From Haloterrigena sp. KLK7 (GTDB lineage Archaea > Halobacteriota > Halobacteria > Halobacteriales > Natrialbaceae), in NCBI RefSeq assembly GCF_037914945.1, contig NZ_CP149787.1, positions 744,001-808,000 on the forward strand: a stretch of DNA of 64,000 nucleotides. Direction: 5' to 3'. Below the pieces are notes generated by a model that was not told the origin of the DNA, did not search any database, and saw only the letters and a program-made list of their open reading frames with translations. The position numbers and the translations under genes are program-made. Below are positions 1 through 8,031 of the stretch, piece by piece. The number at the start of each line of letters is the position of its first letter. Positions within the stretch are counted from its first letter, which is position 1.

Positions 1-2
1 CC

Positions 3-464
3 GCCCTCGGCGAGGCGATCCGGAGCCGCCCCGACCGGTTCGACCGCACCTGGGAGAGCAAGTCCCGATACGCGATGGACTGGTTCTATCCCGTCCTCTG
101 TGGCGTGGTGACCGGCGACGCGGCGCGCGAGCGCCTCGAGGCCGGGACGGAGCGCTTTCTCGAGGAGGGGCTGGGCTGTCGCTGCGTCGCCGACGAGCCG
201 TGGGTGACCGTCGCCGAGTCCTGCGAACTCGTGCTCTCGCTGGCCGCGATCGGCCGAACGGAGCGCGCTCGAGAGATCTACGACTGGCTCTTCCGATGGA
301 CCGACGACGACGGGATCTTCTGGACGGGCTACCAGTTCGAGGACGAGGCGTTCTGGCCCGGCGAGCGGCCGACCTGGACCGGCGCGGCCGCGGTGCTGGC
401 CGCGGACGCCCTTTCGGGGCTGTCCCCCGCGGGGGATCTCTTCACCGACCCGCGGCCGGAGTGA
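3..464 (+). CDS. Prenyltransferase/terpene-cyclase-repeat-like protein, C-terminal part
   Basis: The reading frame is already open at the window edge (first full codon at base 3), so only the last 153 residues are visible and the start lies upstream. The fragment is rich in Trp, Gly and acidic residues, with segments such as MDWFYPVLCGV, ESCELVLSLAAIG and DDGIFWTGYQ. These resemble the alpha-alpha-barrel repeats of prenyltransferase/squalene-oxidase-type proteins that sit in haloarchaeal glycosylation-type clusters. The phosphatase-like and methyltransferase genes at 1.1-3 kb would fit such a cluster, but they are on the other strand. Fold assignment is moderate; the substrate is unknown. Confidence 0.55.
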   Translation, partial: ALGEAIRSRPDRFDRTWESKSRYAMDWFYPVLCGVVTGDAARERLEAGTERFLEEGLGCRCVADEPWVTVAESCELVLSLAAIGRTERAREIYDWLFRWTDDDGIFWTGYQFEDEAFWPGERPTWTGAAAVLAADALSGLSPAGDLFTDPRPE

Positions 465-509
465 GATCGGATCGGTGACGCTCCTCGAGCCGGATACCGT
501 TCGAACGCA

Positions 510-644
510 CTATTTGTCCGTGAACACTCTGAGCGCGATCCCGGCGAGTATCAGGGTCGCTCCGAGAACGATCCCCAACGGCGGCGGGAGCGGCGTGAAC
601 CGCACGAGTCCGACGAGGATGACGATAGTCGAGAGTCGAACCAC
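510..644 (-). CDS. Micro membrane protein (44 aa)
   Basis: A 44-residue frame starts at a GTG (644) and ends in TAG. It is almost entirely hydrophobic: a helix VRLSTIVILVGLV, a short Pro-rich turn (FTPLPPPLG), and a second helix IVLGATLILAGIAL, ending FTDK. This is a two-helix hairpin typical of small haloarchaeal membrane proteins. It lies 45 nt beyond the stop of the convergent upstream gene. No function can be assigned. The GTG start is inferred because no ATG lies nearby in frame. Confidence 0.5.
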   Translation of the reverse strand: MVRLSTIVILVGLVRFTPLPPPLGIVLGATLILAGIALRVFTDK

Positions 645-862
645 GGGGTCCCTAGCACGAACGCACTGAAAAGGTCGCTGCGCGCGTTACGCAAGGGAAC
701 GTCGTCCGAGCGCGTCCCCGCGCGTCACTTAGGTGAGTTCGCTCAGTCCGTCCCCACGGACGCGTTCGCTCACTCCGTCCTCACGGACGACGGAATCCGT
801 GCGAGTCCCATAGGGACAGCGCGGATGAGGAGGTGGGGAGTCGTACCTGGCGCGACTCACCG
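645..862. other. Intergenic stretch with two small hairpins
   Basis: No reading frame with a haloarchaeal protein profile is seen. It contains two copies of a hairpin-forming element, CGTCC-(4 nt)-GGACG, at about 749-762 and 776-789. Each is preceded by TTCGCTCA plus a C or G, so the two are direct repeats of each other as well as inverted repeats. They could be terminator-like or simply a common haloarchaeal spacer motif. Confidence 0.4.
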
Positions 863-1039
863 TCAGATAGCTGCATCGTCCACGACGAACTCAACGAGTG
901 AAAGAACGACGAAGCCTCCCGCCAAGAGAACGCTTTCCAGGAATCCATACTGGAAGGGATAAACGGAGAGTCCGAGGAAAATCAACGCACCGATGAATGC
1001 GATCACGCTGATCAGAATCGTCTGCGTCATCTGCTCCAT
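863..1039 (-). CDS. Micro membrane protein (58 aa)
   Basis: A 58-codon frame runs from an ATG at 1039 to TGA. It has two clear hydrophobic helices: residues about 6-25 (TILISVIAFIGALIFLGLSV) and 34-53 (LESVLLAGGFVVLSLVEFVV), joined by YPFQYGF, with an acidic tail VDDAAI. Codon use is less GC3-biased than in neighbouring genes. It is a second two-helix micro-protein in the same 500 bp as the one at 510-644, same strand, possibly co-transcribed. No recognised family. Confidence 0.6.
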   Translation of the reverse strand: MEQMTQTILISVIAFIGALIFLGLSVYPFQYGFLESVLLAGGFVVLSLVEFVVDDAAI

Positions 1040-1119
1040 ACGCCAGCTATGGGACTACAGTAAAAAAATGTGCGTCTATCAACCGATTCGCCGCCACCGA
1101 CACGAGTTCGCGTCGAGCG

Positions 1120-1866
1120 CTATCGTGATTGCCGCCCGATTCCCGTATCGCAGACCACGCACGACTGTAATCCGTTTTCCTCGGTAAACCGATCGAACAG
1201 TCGCGAGAGCCGTACGTCGTGACTCGCCAGCACCCCGCCTGGCTCGAGGTGGGAGAGCGCCGTCTCGTACTCGAAGCGCATGTGGGGTAGCCGGTGGTCC
1301 GAGTCGTGCAGGAAGAGGTCGACGGGGCCGACGCTCTCGAGCAGGTCCGGCAAGACCGCCCGCGCGTCACCCCGATGCAGCTCCCAGCGCTCCCGACACC
1401 GATCCGGAATCAGATGGCCGTACTCGAAGGGGCCGGGCGGCCCGCCGGGGAGGTCGACCGAATGCAGCGTCCCGCCGCCGTTGGCCTCCATCGCCGCCAG
1501 CACGTGCGCGTCGAACGAGCCGAACAGGACGCCCGTCTCGACGGCGGTCTCGACCTCGAGGGCACGACAGACGACGTAGAGCGTCACCCCGTCGCGCCAG
1601 TGAGTGGTGTTGGTCGCGACGCCGGCATCGTGGATCTCAGCGACGCGGTCGGCGTAGGTCTCGTGGAACCACTCGAGGGCCTCGTACTCCCGTTCGTATT
1701 CGCGCAGTTCCGCGACGGAGGCTGGAAGGACGCCCGCCAACCGCTCGGCTCGCTCCTCGGTCTCGCGACCGTAATCGAGACGGCGGCGCTCGAGGCCCAG
1801 CCGTGCCGTCCGGAGCGCGTAGACGGCGTCCCGCAGGCGACCGGGTAGCGGGTCCGTCGCCGTCAC
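1120..1866 (-). CDS. Class I SAM-dependent methyltransferase (Methyltransf_24 type)
   Basis: The 248-residue protein has a Rossmann methyltransferase core after a basic, helical N-terminal segment (about 1-75). The SAM-binding motif I region is VETGVLFGSFDAHVL (109-123), followed by strand LHSVDLP (134-140) and the motif DLFLHDSDH (183-191), then GGVLASHDV near the end. This pattern matches the Methyltransf_24 group often found beside sugar-modifying genes. Its ATG overlaps the stop of the upstream phosphatase-like gene in an ATGA arrangement, so the two are surely co-transcribed. The acceptor substrate cannot be read from sequence. Confidence 0.8.
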   Translation of the reverse strand: MTATDPLPGRLRDAVYALRTARLGLERRRLDYGRETEERAERLAGVLPASVAELREYEREYEALEWFHETYADRVAEIHDAGVATNTTHWRDGVTLYVVCRALEVETAVETGVLFGSFDAHVLAAMEANGGGTLHSVDLPGGPPGPFEYGHLIPDRCRERWELHRGDARAVLPDLLESVGPVDLFLHDSDHRLPHMRFEYETALSHLEPGGVLASHDVRLSRLFDRFTEENGLQSCVVCDTGIGRQSR

Positions 1867-2954
1867 CGGTACCCCAGCGCCTCGAGGCGCGATTCGACGT
1901 CATCGTCGCCGTCGCGCTCGTCGCTCGCGCGGCCGCCCGCGCCGTCGCGGTCGCCACCTTCGCTGATCGCGTCCGGGAGCGCCGGGTCGCAGGTCCCCCG
2001 ATCCACCCCGTCGCGGACCACCCACGGGACGCGTCGCACGGCGGGCACCGGCGTCCCGGGCGGGTGCGACCAGACGCCGAACTCGCCGAGGGCGTTACCG
2101 TGGTCGCTGGTCATCGCGACCCGGCCGTCGCAGTTCTCGAGCAGGCGCGCGACGTCGTCCAAGACCCACTCGAGGTTGTCCCGGTAGGCCCGCCAGACCG
2201 CCTCGACGGAGAGGTCGCCGTCGCGGACCCGCAGCCAGGGGTCGTTCGTCGAGCCCTCGTCGTCGTCGGCCTCGGCGAAGGCCTCCAGCGCCTCCCGTTC
2301 CTCGGGCGTGAGGTCCTCGAGGTCGAGGTCCGCGTCGTCGCCCTCGACGTCCCCGCCGTCGGTGAACTGGCCCCAGTGTTCGATGTCGGCCGAGCCGAAG
2401 AACCACTCCGGCTGCGATCGGAAGGGCGCGTGGGGCTGCATGTAGTGGACGAGGACGCGATCGACGCCGAGCTCCTCGCGGCGGCGCCAGATCGCGACCG
2501 CGGCGTCGGTCAGCGACTCGGGCGGGATCGTCGAGATGTCGTCGTCGACCCAGTCGTCCCGCCAGGCCTCGTGGAAGACGCCGAAGTCGGCGTCCGAGAG
2601 CGGTAACACCTCGTCGGAGGTGACGAGGATGTGTTCGCAGGACTGCGAGGAGAAGGGATTGCCGGTCACGTAGGCGGTTCGATCCATCTCCGCCCGGTGT
2701 GCGGGCGCGAAGGTCCGGTCCATCCACTCGGCCGACTGCGAGCCGACCGACCACAGCGAGTCGACCCCGTCTGGCCCCGGCAGCGTCTCGTGGCCGGCCG
2801 CGGCCGCCTCGCGCATGAGATCGAGGCGACAGCCGTCGAGAACACAGCAGACGTCCCACTCGCGGTCCCAGACGGCCGTCGCGGGCACGAGCCGCGAGAG
2901 CGCGCGGCCGAGACGACCGGTCGCGATCGGTTCGGATAGCCTCGCGAGATCCAT
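1863..2954 (-). CDS. Alkaline-phosphatase-superfamily (sulfatase-like) hydrolase
   Basis: The start at 2954 (MDLARLSEP) is preferred over an upstream in-frame ATG, because the extra 50 residues are basic and low complexity and do not look like a haloarchaeal protein. The 363-residue product has the superfamily metal-site signatures: VCCVLDGCRLD (about 35-45), VHYMQPHAPF in the middle, and MTSDHGNALGE with a following WSHPPG motif towards the C-terminus. An acidic loop rich in Asp/Glu sits between them. It is likely a cytoplasmic or surface-associated hydrolase of a phospho- or sulfo-ester. It overlaps the methyltransferase gene by 4 nt, so both probably belong to one glycan or lipid modification unit. 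Substrate unknown. Confidence 0.75.
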   Translation of the reverse strand: MDLARLSEPIATGRLGRALSRLVPATAVWDREWDVCCVLDGCRLDLMREAAAAGHETLPGPDGVDSLWSVGSQSAEWMDRTFAPAHRAEMDRTAYVTGNPFSSQSCEHILVTSDEVLPLSDADFGVFHEAWRDDWVDDDISTIPPESLTDAAVAIWRRREELGVDRVLVHYMQPHAPFRSQPEWFFGSADIEHWGQFTDGGDVEGDDADLDLEDLTPEEREALEAFAEADDDEGSTNDPWLRVRDGDLSVEAVWRAYRDNLEWVLDDVARLLENCDGRVAMTSDHGNALGEFGVWSHPPGTPVPAVRRVPWVVRDGVDRGTCDPALPDAISEGGDRDGAGGRASDERDGDDDVESRLEALGYR

Positions 2955-3107
2955 CGGCGTCGGCTCCTGTCTACTGGCTCGAGGCGATTCTGTTAGTAGC
3001 TTTTGATCGGCGAACCGACCGGTCGCCGACTCGACGGTCGGCCGTCGCCGCCGAGCGTCGGCTCGAATCGCATCCCGAGACGGAGATATGTGATGCGGTA
3101 ACAAGGC

Positions 3108-3117
3108 TTATAATATA
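3108..3117 (+). promoter_or_regulatory. TATA box for the 3168 gene
   Basis: TTATAATATA is an archaeal TATA box about 50 nt before the ATG at 3168. That implies a 5' leader of about 20-25 nt. Confidence 0.5.
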
Positions 3118-3167
3118 TCAGTTCGTAGCGTTGGCTGAGGACCGACGAAACAGGTCCGTGTGACGTA

Positions 3168-3491
3168 ATGAGTTCACAACCACCGGAAACCGAGACGCAC
3201 GAAGTCACGCTCTCCAGAGACGAGCAATGGGTCGTTCACGCCGTCCTCGTCGGGTATATCGACGATTCCCTCGACGAGGACGAGACGCCGCCGGCGTGGG
3301 CGCTCGAACTGCTCGAAGCGATCGAAGCCAGTGACGGCACGGAAGTGTTCACCGGGCTTCAAACGCGACGACTCGCCGACGTGATGGACGACTATCTCGG
3401 GCGCGAGGAGATTCCGGATCAGGACTACGTCCACGGATCGGACGTCGCCGACCGACTCGAGGGCCACCTCGAGTCCCCCGGGACGGCGTAG
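3168..3491 (+). CDS. Conserved haloarchaeal hypothetical protein (107 aa)
   Basis: A small, strongly acidic soluble protein. It begins MSSQPPETETHEVTLSRDEQ, has a helical middle (WALELLEAIEAS) and a helical C-terminal half (LQTRRLADVMDDYLG), and lacks Cys, signal peptide and membrane segments. Composition and GC3 are those of a genuine haloarchaeal gene, and a TATA box lies upstream at 3108-3117. I recognise the general type of short haloarchaeal DUF but cannot name it with certainty. It stands alone between opposite-strand genes. Confidence 0.7.
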   Translation: MSSQPPETETHEVTLSRDEQWVVHAVLVGYIDDSLDEDETPPAWALELLEAIEASDGTEVFTGLQTRRLADVMDDYLGREEIPDQDYVHGSDVADRLEGHLESPGTA

Positions 3492-3578
3492 TCCGTCCCG
3501 ATCGACGGCTCGAGGTAGCGGCGACGACGCGCACTTCGGTCGAGTACGTATTTTTCGAGACGGAATGCGAAGCCGGCG

Positions 3579-3869
3579 TCAGGGACGGGTCGTTCCCCAG
3601 ACGGCGGTAAGGGCGAGGAGCACTGCGGGGAACAGCGGCAGGCTCAGCAGTGCGAAGCGGTAGCCGACGTCCGGCGGCCAGAACGTGATCGCCACCGGTG
3701 CGACGATGAACGTGACGACGATCATGCCGACGACGACCCAGCCGCGCCAGTCGAACTCCCGGTCGACCGCGTCGGGATGAGGCGGGTCAGCGGCCGACTC
3801 GGTCTGCGTCCCGTCCTCGTCGAACGCGGCCGGATCGTGGACGTAGCCGCCCTCGTCACTCGAGGTCAT
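3579..3869 (-). CDS. Small two-helix membrane protein (96 aa)
   Basis: The start at 3869 (MTSSDEGGYVHD) is chosen over one 12 codons upstream because the acidic N-terminus begins there. About 42 acidic cytoplasmic residues precede two transmembrane helices: about 46-63 (WVVVGMIVVTFIVAPVAI) and 71-90 (FALLSLPLFPAVLLALTAVW). The product ends in a short TTRP tail. Many haloarchaeal DUFs share this layout. No function is suggested by neighbours. Confidence 0.65.
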   Translation of the reverse strand: MTSSDEGGYVHDPAAFDEDGTQTESAADPPHPDAVDREFDWRGWVVVGMIVVTFIVAPVAITFWPPDVGYRFALLSLPLFPAVLLALTAVWGTTRP

Positions 3870-4133
3870 ACGCGGCGCTTCCGAGGCTATGGTGAAAGCC
3901 CTCACGGTTCCGGACGGATTTCGCGACGACCGAATTTGTTCGGCCTGGAACTCGAAAAATTGAGACGGAGAGAGTGGGGCTGCTATCGCGGAACGGGGAT
4001 CGTGGCTCCCGCTTCGACCGATTCGCTCGAGCAGTGTCGTCGGCTCCCCTCACCTGCTCGGTCGGCCGACAGCGCGCGAGAGCGCACCGGTCCGGAGCGG
4101 TCTTTCTCAGTCTCTACCGAACGGGAGTCGCGT

Positions 4134-5159
4134 CTACAGTTCGCTGTCTGGCCTCACGACGACCTTCCCGAATCCCTCCCGGTTCTCGATGATCTCGTGG
4201 GCGCGGGGCGTCTCGCTCATCGGCAGCTCCTCGCGGATCGCGGGCTCGAAGGTGCCGTCCCAGACGAGGTCCATCACCTCGTCGACCTGGTCGGGCGTGG
4301 CCATCGTCGAGCCGATGATCTGGAGCTGTTCCCAGAAGATCCGCGGGATGTCGGTCTCGGGGTTCCCCCCACCGGTACCGCCGCAGGTGACCAGCCGGCC
4401 GCCCTTGGTGAGGCTCTTCAGCGAGTCCTGCCAGGTGGGCGCGCCGACGTGTTCGACGACGACGTCGACGCCGCGGCCGTCCGTCTCCGCTAAGACCCAG
4501 TCGGCGAAGTCCTCCTCCTCGTAGTTGCAGACGTGGTCGGCGCCGTGCTCGCGGGCGTAGTCGAGTTTCTCCTCCGTACTGCCGGTCGCGTAGACCTCCG
4601 CGCCCGCGTAGTCGGCGATCTGGAGGGCGGCGTGGCCGACCCCGCCGCTGGCGCCCAGCACGAGGACCTTTTCGCCGGCCTCGAGGTCGGCGCGGTCGAT
4701 CAGCATCCGCCACGCGGTCTGGAACACCAGACAGCTCGAGCCGGCGACCGCCCAGTCGACGTCCTCGGGGACGGGGATCAGGTTATCTTCGGGGACCGCG
4801 GCGTACTCGGAGTGGACGCCCTGGACGTGCTCGCCGATGATGTGGAACCGGGGATCCAGCGTGGGATCGTCCATCCGCAGGTCGCCGACTCCGGCCGTGA
4901 CGGCGACGCGGTCGCCTTCCTCGAAGCGAGTGACGTCGGCGCCGACCTCCTCGACGACGCCGGCGGCGTCGCTGCCCGGAACGTGGGGCATCTCGAGGTC
5001 GATCCCCGGCATTCCCCGTCGCGTCCAGATGTCGAGGTGGTTCAGCGCCGCCGCCTTCACGTCGACCAGCACCTCGTCGCGGTCGACCTCCGGGTCCGGA
5101 TACTCCCCGTACTCGATGACGTCGGTGTCGCCGTGCTCGGTGATCTTGACTGCCTGCAT
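4134..5159 (-). CDS. MDR-family NAD(P)H:quinone oxidoreductase / zinc-type dehydrogenase homologue
   Basis: The first Met that makes a standard medium-chain dehydrogenase start is at 5159 (MQAVKITEHGDTDVIEYGE); the longer open frame upstream is not homologous-looking. The 341-residue protein has the GroES-like N-domain (NHLDIWTRRG, HVPGSDAAGVVEEVG) and a Rossmann domain with nucleotide motif VLVLGASGGVGHAALQ. The usual zinc-ligand GHE motif is replaced by GSD, which favours the zinc-independent quinone-oxidoreductase branch, although annotators often call these alcohol dehydrogenases. It is divergent from the ABC operon at 5302, and the palindrome at 5230-5246 lies in the shared upstream region. 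Confidence 0.75.
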   Translation of the reverse strand: MQAVKITEHGDTDVIEYGEYPDPEVDRDEVLVDVKAAALNHLDIWTRRGMPGIDLEMPHVPGSDAAGVVEEVGADVTRFEEGDRVAVTAGVGDLRMDDPTLDPRFHIIGEHVQGVHSEYAAVPEDNLIPVPEDVDWAVAGSSCLVFQTAWRMLIDRADLEAGEKVLVLGASGGVGHAALQIADYAGAEVYATGSTEEKLDYAREHGADHVCNYEEEDFADWVLAETDGRGVDVVVEHVGAPTWQDSLKSLTKGGRLVTCGGTGGGNPETDIPRIFWEQLQIIGSTMATPDQVDEVMDLVWDGTFEPAIREELPMSETPRAHEIIENREGFGKVVVRPDSEL

Positions 5160-5229
5160 ACTCGCGTATGACGGAAACTCCGTCCATAACAGTTGGGCTA
5201 CCAGCACGCCGTCGGCGGTCGACGCTCGG

Positions 5230-5257
5230 ACTTTGTGACACAAAGTAACTTTGTGAC
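5230..5257. promoter_or_regulatory. Palindromic operator plus third half-site
   Basis: ACTTTGTG-A-CACAAAGT (5230-5246) is a perfect 8+1+8 inverted repeat. A third copy of ACTTTGTG follows immediately at 5248-5255, 18 nt (nearly two helical turns) from the first. The site lies between the divergent oxidoreductase (start 5159) and the ABC operon (start 5302), next to the TATA-like AACTATTATG at 5261-5270. It is the natural operator for the winged-helix regulator encoded at the end of the operon; that pairing is inferred. Confidence 0.7.
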
Positions 5258-5301
5258 GGAAACTATTATGTGCTGAGAACGTGTCAGCAGTAATAAGAAT
5301 A

Positions 5302-6174
5302 ATGTCAACGGAGACACACGGCGGTCGCGACCCGACCGACGACCTCGAGGGGAGCCGACGGGGGCGAGACGTCCGGCGCTGGCTCGCACAGGCGAGCGCG
5401 TTCACCGGACGGAGCATACAGGAGGTCCGCAACAGCTGGCTGATGCTGGGCTGGGTGATCGCGTTTCCGGCGATCATGTACCTGTTTTTCGTCGCACAGG
5501 GAACGGAGGGGCCGGCGACGGCCGACGCGATCACATCGATCGGCATCGGCGTCATGGGCGCGCTGTTCGTCTGTCTCTACCTCTTCGGCGACCAGCTCGC
5601 GGGCGACCTCGAGGACCGTCGGTACGCGGCCTACCGGTCGATGCCGCTGTCGCCCGCGGCCGATCTCGCCGGACGGATGGCCGCCGGACTCGTCCTCGCG
5701 GTCGCCGCGTTCGCGGCGACGATCCTCGCGGGGGCGGCGACCGGCGCCGAGTACGGGCTGCGCGGGCCCGAGTCGATCCCGATCGTCGCCGTCGCGGGGC
5801 TGCTGACCTGCGTCTTCTGGATGGTCGTCGCGATCCCGATCGTGCTGGCCGCCGACAACGAGCGCGTCGCCGAGTGGCTGACGTCGATGGTCGCGGTCGG
5901 CGCCTTCGTCCTCACCGGCTTCAACGGCGCACTGGCCGAGCTCTCCCCGATCGAGGGCGAGGTGCTGAACTACCTCCCGAACACCCTTCCGACGCGGCTG
6001 CTCGTCTACCATCTCGTCCCCGCCGAAAACTGGGCCGAACTCGGCGCCGCGCCGCCGGCGATGCCGACCGGCCTCGAGTTCGTCGCCCTGCTGGCCGGCT
6101 ACGCGATCCTCGCGCTCGCCGTCGGGACGGCCCTGTTGAACCGGTACGGCTACGACCGGGGGTGGTGGCCGTGA
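5302..6174 (+). CDS. ABC-2 type exporter permease
   Basis: An ATG at 5302 is preferred to an in-frame GTG at 5281, since the protein then begins with a polar tail (MSTETHGGRDPTDD) before the membrane part. The 290-residue product has six hydrophobic segments, among them LMLGWVIAFPAIMYLFFV, IGIGVMGALFVCLYLFGDQL, LVLAVAAFAATILAGAA, VFWMVVAIPIVLAA and FVALLAGYAILALAVGTALL, as expected for ABC2-membrane proteins. Its stop overlaps the GTG of the ATPase gene by 4 nt. It forms the membrane channel of an efflux or membrane-stress exporter whose cargo is unknown. Confidence 0.85.
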   Translation: MSTETHGGRDPTDDLEGSRRGRDVRRWLAQASAFTGRSIQEVRNSWLMLGWVIAFPAIMYLFFVAQGTEGPATADAITSIGIGVMGALFVCLYLFGDQLAGDLEDRRYAAYRSMPLSPAADLAGRMAAGLVLAVAAFAATILAGAATGAEYGLRGPESIPIVAVAGLLTCVFWMVVAIPIVLAADNERVAEWLTSMVAVGAFVLTGFNGALAELSPIEGEVLNYLPNTLPTRLLVYHLVPAENWAELGAAPPAMPTGLEFVALLAGYAILALAVGTALLNRYGYDRGWWP

Positions 6175-7073
6175 GCGACGCCGTCGTCACCGCGACCGGC
6201 GTCCGGAAGTCCTTCGACGAGGAGGGCGTCCTCGAGAACGTCGATCTCACGGTCGAGGACGGCGAGCTGCTGGTACTGATGGGGCCGAACGGCGTCGGGA
6301 AGTCGGTGCTGCTCTCCTGTCTGGCCGGCAGCGACCGCCCCTCGAACGGTTCGGTCTCGGTCCTCGGCGAGCCGGCGACGGCCCGCACGGACACGACGAG
6401 TTTCCTCCTGCAGGACGCGCTCTGCCACGAGAAGCTCACCGGCCGGGAGAACGTCGCGTTCTACGACCGGCTCCACCCCGACTTCACCGACGCGTGGCGC
6501 GACTACGTCGAGCGGTTCGAAATCGACGACGCCCTCGCAAAGCCCGTCGAGGACTACTCCGGCGGAATGAAACGCAAGCTCGAGCTCTCGATCGCGGCGA
6601 GCATCGACGTCCCGATCTACCTCCTCGACGAGCCGACCGCCGCGCTGGACCTCACGACGATCCAGACGGTCCACGAGCTGTTCCGCGAGAAGCGGGCCGC
6701 GGGGAAGACGCTCGTCGTCGCCAGCCACCGGCCGATGGACGCCGACGTCGCCGATCGGATCGCCTTCCTCGCCGACGGCGGTATCGCCGCGACCGGCACG
6801 CCCGACGAGCTGCTGGCGTCGCTGCCGGCGATCGTCGAGACGGGCACCGCGCACACCGGCGAGCTGACCGACGCGATCGCGGGCGAGCCCTACGCCGTCG
6901 CCGGCAACGTCCGCGGATTCCTGCCGGCCCGCGGCGACGTGGACGACCGCGACGGGGCGGCGCTCGTCACCGAGACGGCCGCCGCGGCCGGCATCGAACC
7001 GGACGCGCTCGAGGTCGTCGAGCCGACCTACACCGACCTCTTTAACTACTACACGAACGCTGATGCGAACTAA
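6171..7073 (+). CDS. ABC transporter ATP-binding protein
   Basis: GTG at 6171 sits in a GTGA overlap with the permease stop, giving a 300-residue ATPase. Walker A is GPNGVGKS, the Q-loop is LLQDALCHEKLTG, the signature is YSGGMKRKL (a close variant of LSGGQ), and Walker B is IYLLDEPTAALD with H-loop VVASHRP. A C-terminal extension of about 80 residues, rich in Ala and Asp, follows the nucleotide domain, as in many ABC-2 ATPases. It energises the permease encoded upstream. Confidence 0.9.
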   Translation: MSDAVVTATGVRKSFDEEGVLENVDLTVEDGELLVLMGPNGVGKSVLLSCLAGSDRPSNGSVSVLGEPATARTDTTSFLLQDALCHEKLTGRENVAFYDRLHPDFTDAWRDYVERFEIDDALAKPVEDYSGGMKRKLELSIAASIDVPIYLLDEPTAALDLTTIQTVHELFREKRAAGKTLVVASHRPMDADVADRIAFLADGGIAATGTPDELLASLPAIVETGTAHTGELTDAIAGEPYAVAGNVRGFLPARGDVDDRDGAALVTETAAAAGIEPDALEVVEPTYTDLFNYYTNADAN

Positions 7074-7094
7074 CGCTCGCGGGAGGTGACCACG

Positions 7095-7673
7095 ATGACC
7101 GACGAAAGGAGAGACGTCGATCCGGCCGCTCTCGAGGCGGAACTGGCCGAGATCAAGGGAGCGATCGGACTCGCCGAGGACCACCCCTACTGGTGGCGGT
7201 TCTGGCTCGTCGAAGGGGTCGGTGCCGGGCTCTGTTTCACGCTCATTCAGTTCTGGTTCCGCGGCGGTCCCCGCCTGTGGATCCTCGCCGCCGTCGCCGG
7301 CCTGCTCGGTCTCGAGACGCTCGTCAAACGGCGAATCAAGGCGGCCTACGAACCGCCGACGAGGGGACTGCACGATACGCGGCTCTGGCTGCTCGCCGCC
7401 CTCGCCGGCATCGGCGCCGTGATCGTGGGTCTCCTCCCGGTCTTCGATGCGCTCGGCGACCGGAACGCGATCCGGCTCGCGCTGGTCTCCGCGGGGGCGA
7501 TCGTCGGCAGCGGCTACATCTATATGGGCCAGTTGCTCGGCGCGTACGACATCCGCGCGATCGACCGCTACGCGTTCTACGCCGGCGGCGCGTGGATCCT
7601 CGTCCTCGCGGCCGTCATCCCCCACGTCCCCGCCGCCGAGGGCTGGGAGTACGCCGTCCTCGCCCGGCGCTAA
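7095..7673 (+). CDS. Integral membrane protein of the ABC operon
   Basis: The ATG at 7095 is preceded by GGAGGTGA (7082-7089), a strong Shine-Dalgarno sequence for an internal operon gene, so it is chosen over the GTG at 7086, which lies inside that motif. The 192-residue protein has a 20-residue acidic N-terminus and then five hydrophobic helices in the region 36-185, including LWILAAVAGLLGLETLV, LLAALAGIGAVIVGLLPVF and AWILVLAAVIPHV. It lies between the ATPase and the regulator, so it may be an accessory or sensory membrane subunit. No family name is claimed. Confidence 0.75.
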   Translation: MTDERRDVDPAALEAELAEIKGAIGLAEDHPYWWRFWLVEGVGAGLCFTLIQFWFRGGPRLWILAAVAGLLGLETLVKRRIKAAYEPPTRGLHDTRLWLLAALAGIGAVIVGLLPVFDALGDRNAIRLALVSAGAIVGSGYIYMGQLLGAYDIRAIDRYAFYAGGAWILVLAAVIPHVPAAEGWEYAVLARR

Positions 7674-7674
7674 C

Positions 7675-7971
7675 ATGGAACTCGACAAACTCGTCCACCA
7701 GCCGACCCGCCTTCGCATCTTCGCCCACCTCTACGCCACCGGCGAGACGAGCTTTACGGAACTGACCGAGGAACTGGAAATCACCGAGGGGAACCTCGCC
7801 ACACACATCGAGCGGATGGAGGACGCCGACTGCGTCGCCGTCGACAAGGAGTTCGTCGACCGCAAGCCGCGGACCAGCTACCGGCTCACCGAGCGCGGCG
7901 AGGAGCTCTTCGAGGACCACATCGAGACGCTCGAGGCGCTGATCGACGGCCTCGAGACCGACGACGCGTAG
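7675..7971 (+). CDS. Winged-helix transcriptional regulator (98 aa)
   Basis: The gene begins 1 nt after the preceding stop. The protein is a single winged helix: MELDKLVHQPTRLRIFAHL, the helix-turn-helix SFTELTEELEITEGNLATHI, and a wing with RKPRTSYRLTERGEELFEDH. This is the short MarR/ArsR-like type (HTH_34) that dimerises through its C-terminal helix. Being the last gene of the exporter operon, it is the likely repressor acting at the palindrome at 5230-5246; autoregulation is inferred from position. Confidence 0.88.
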   Translation: MELDKLVHQPTRLRIFAHLYATGETSFTELTEELEITEGNLATHIERMEDADCVAVDKEFVDRKPRTSYRLTERGEELFEDHIETLEALIDGLETDDA

Positions 7972-8031
7972 CGGTCCGCGCGTGAGGGCGGGTGGACAGC
8001 GTTTTACCCGCCGGCGCTCGAACGACGGGAC

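Noticed and set aside
6150-7718. A 522-codon minus-strand frame over the ABC operon
   Set aside because: Antisense of the ATPase and membrane protein genes, which have clear motifs.
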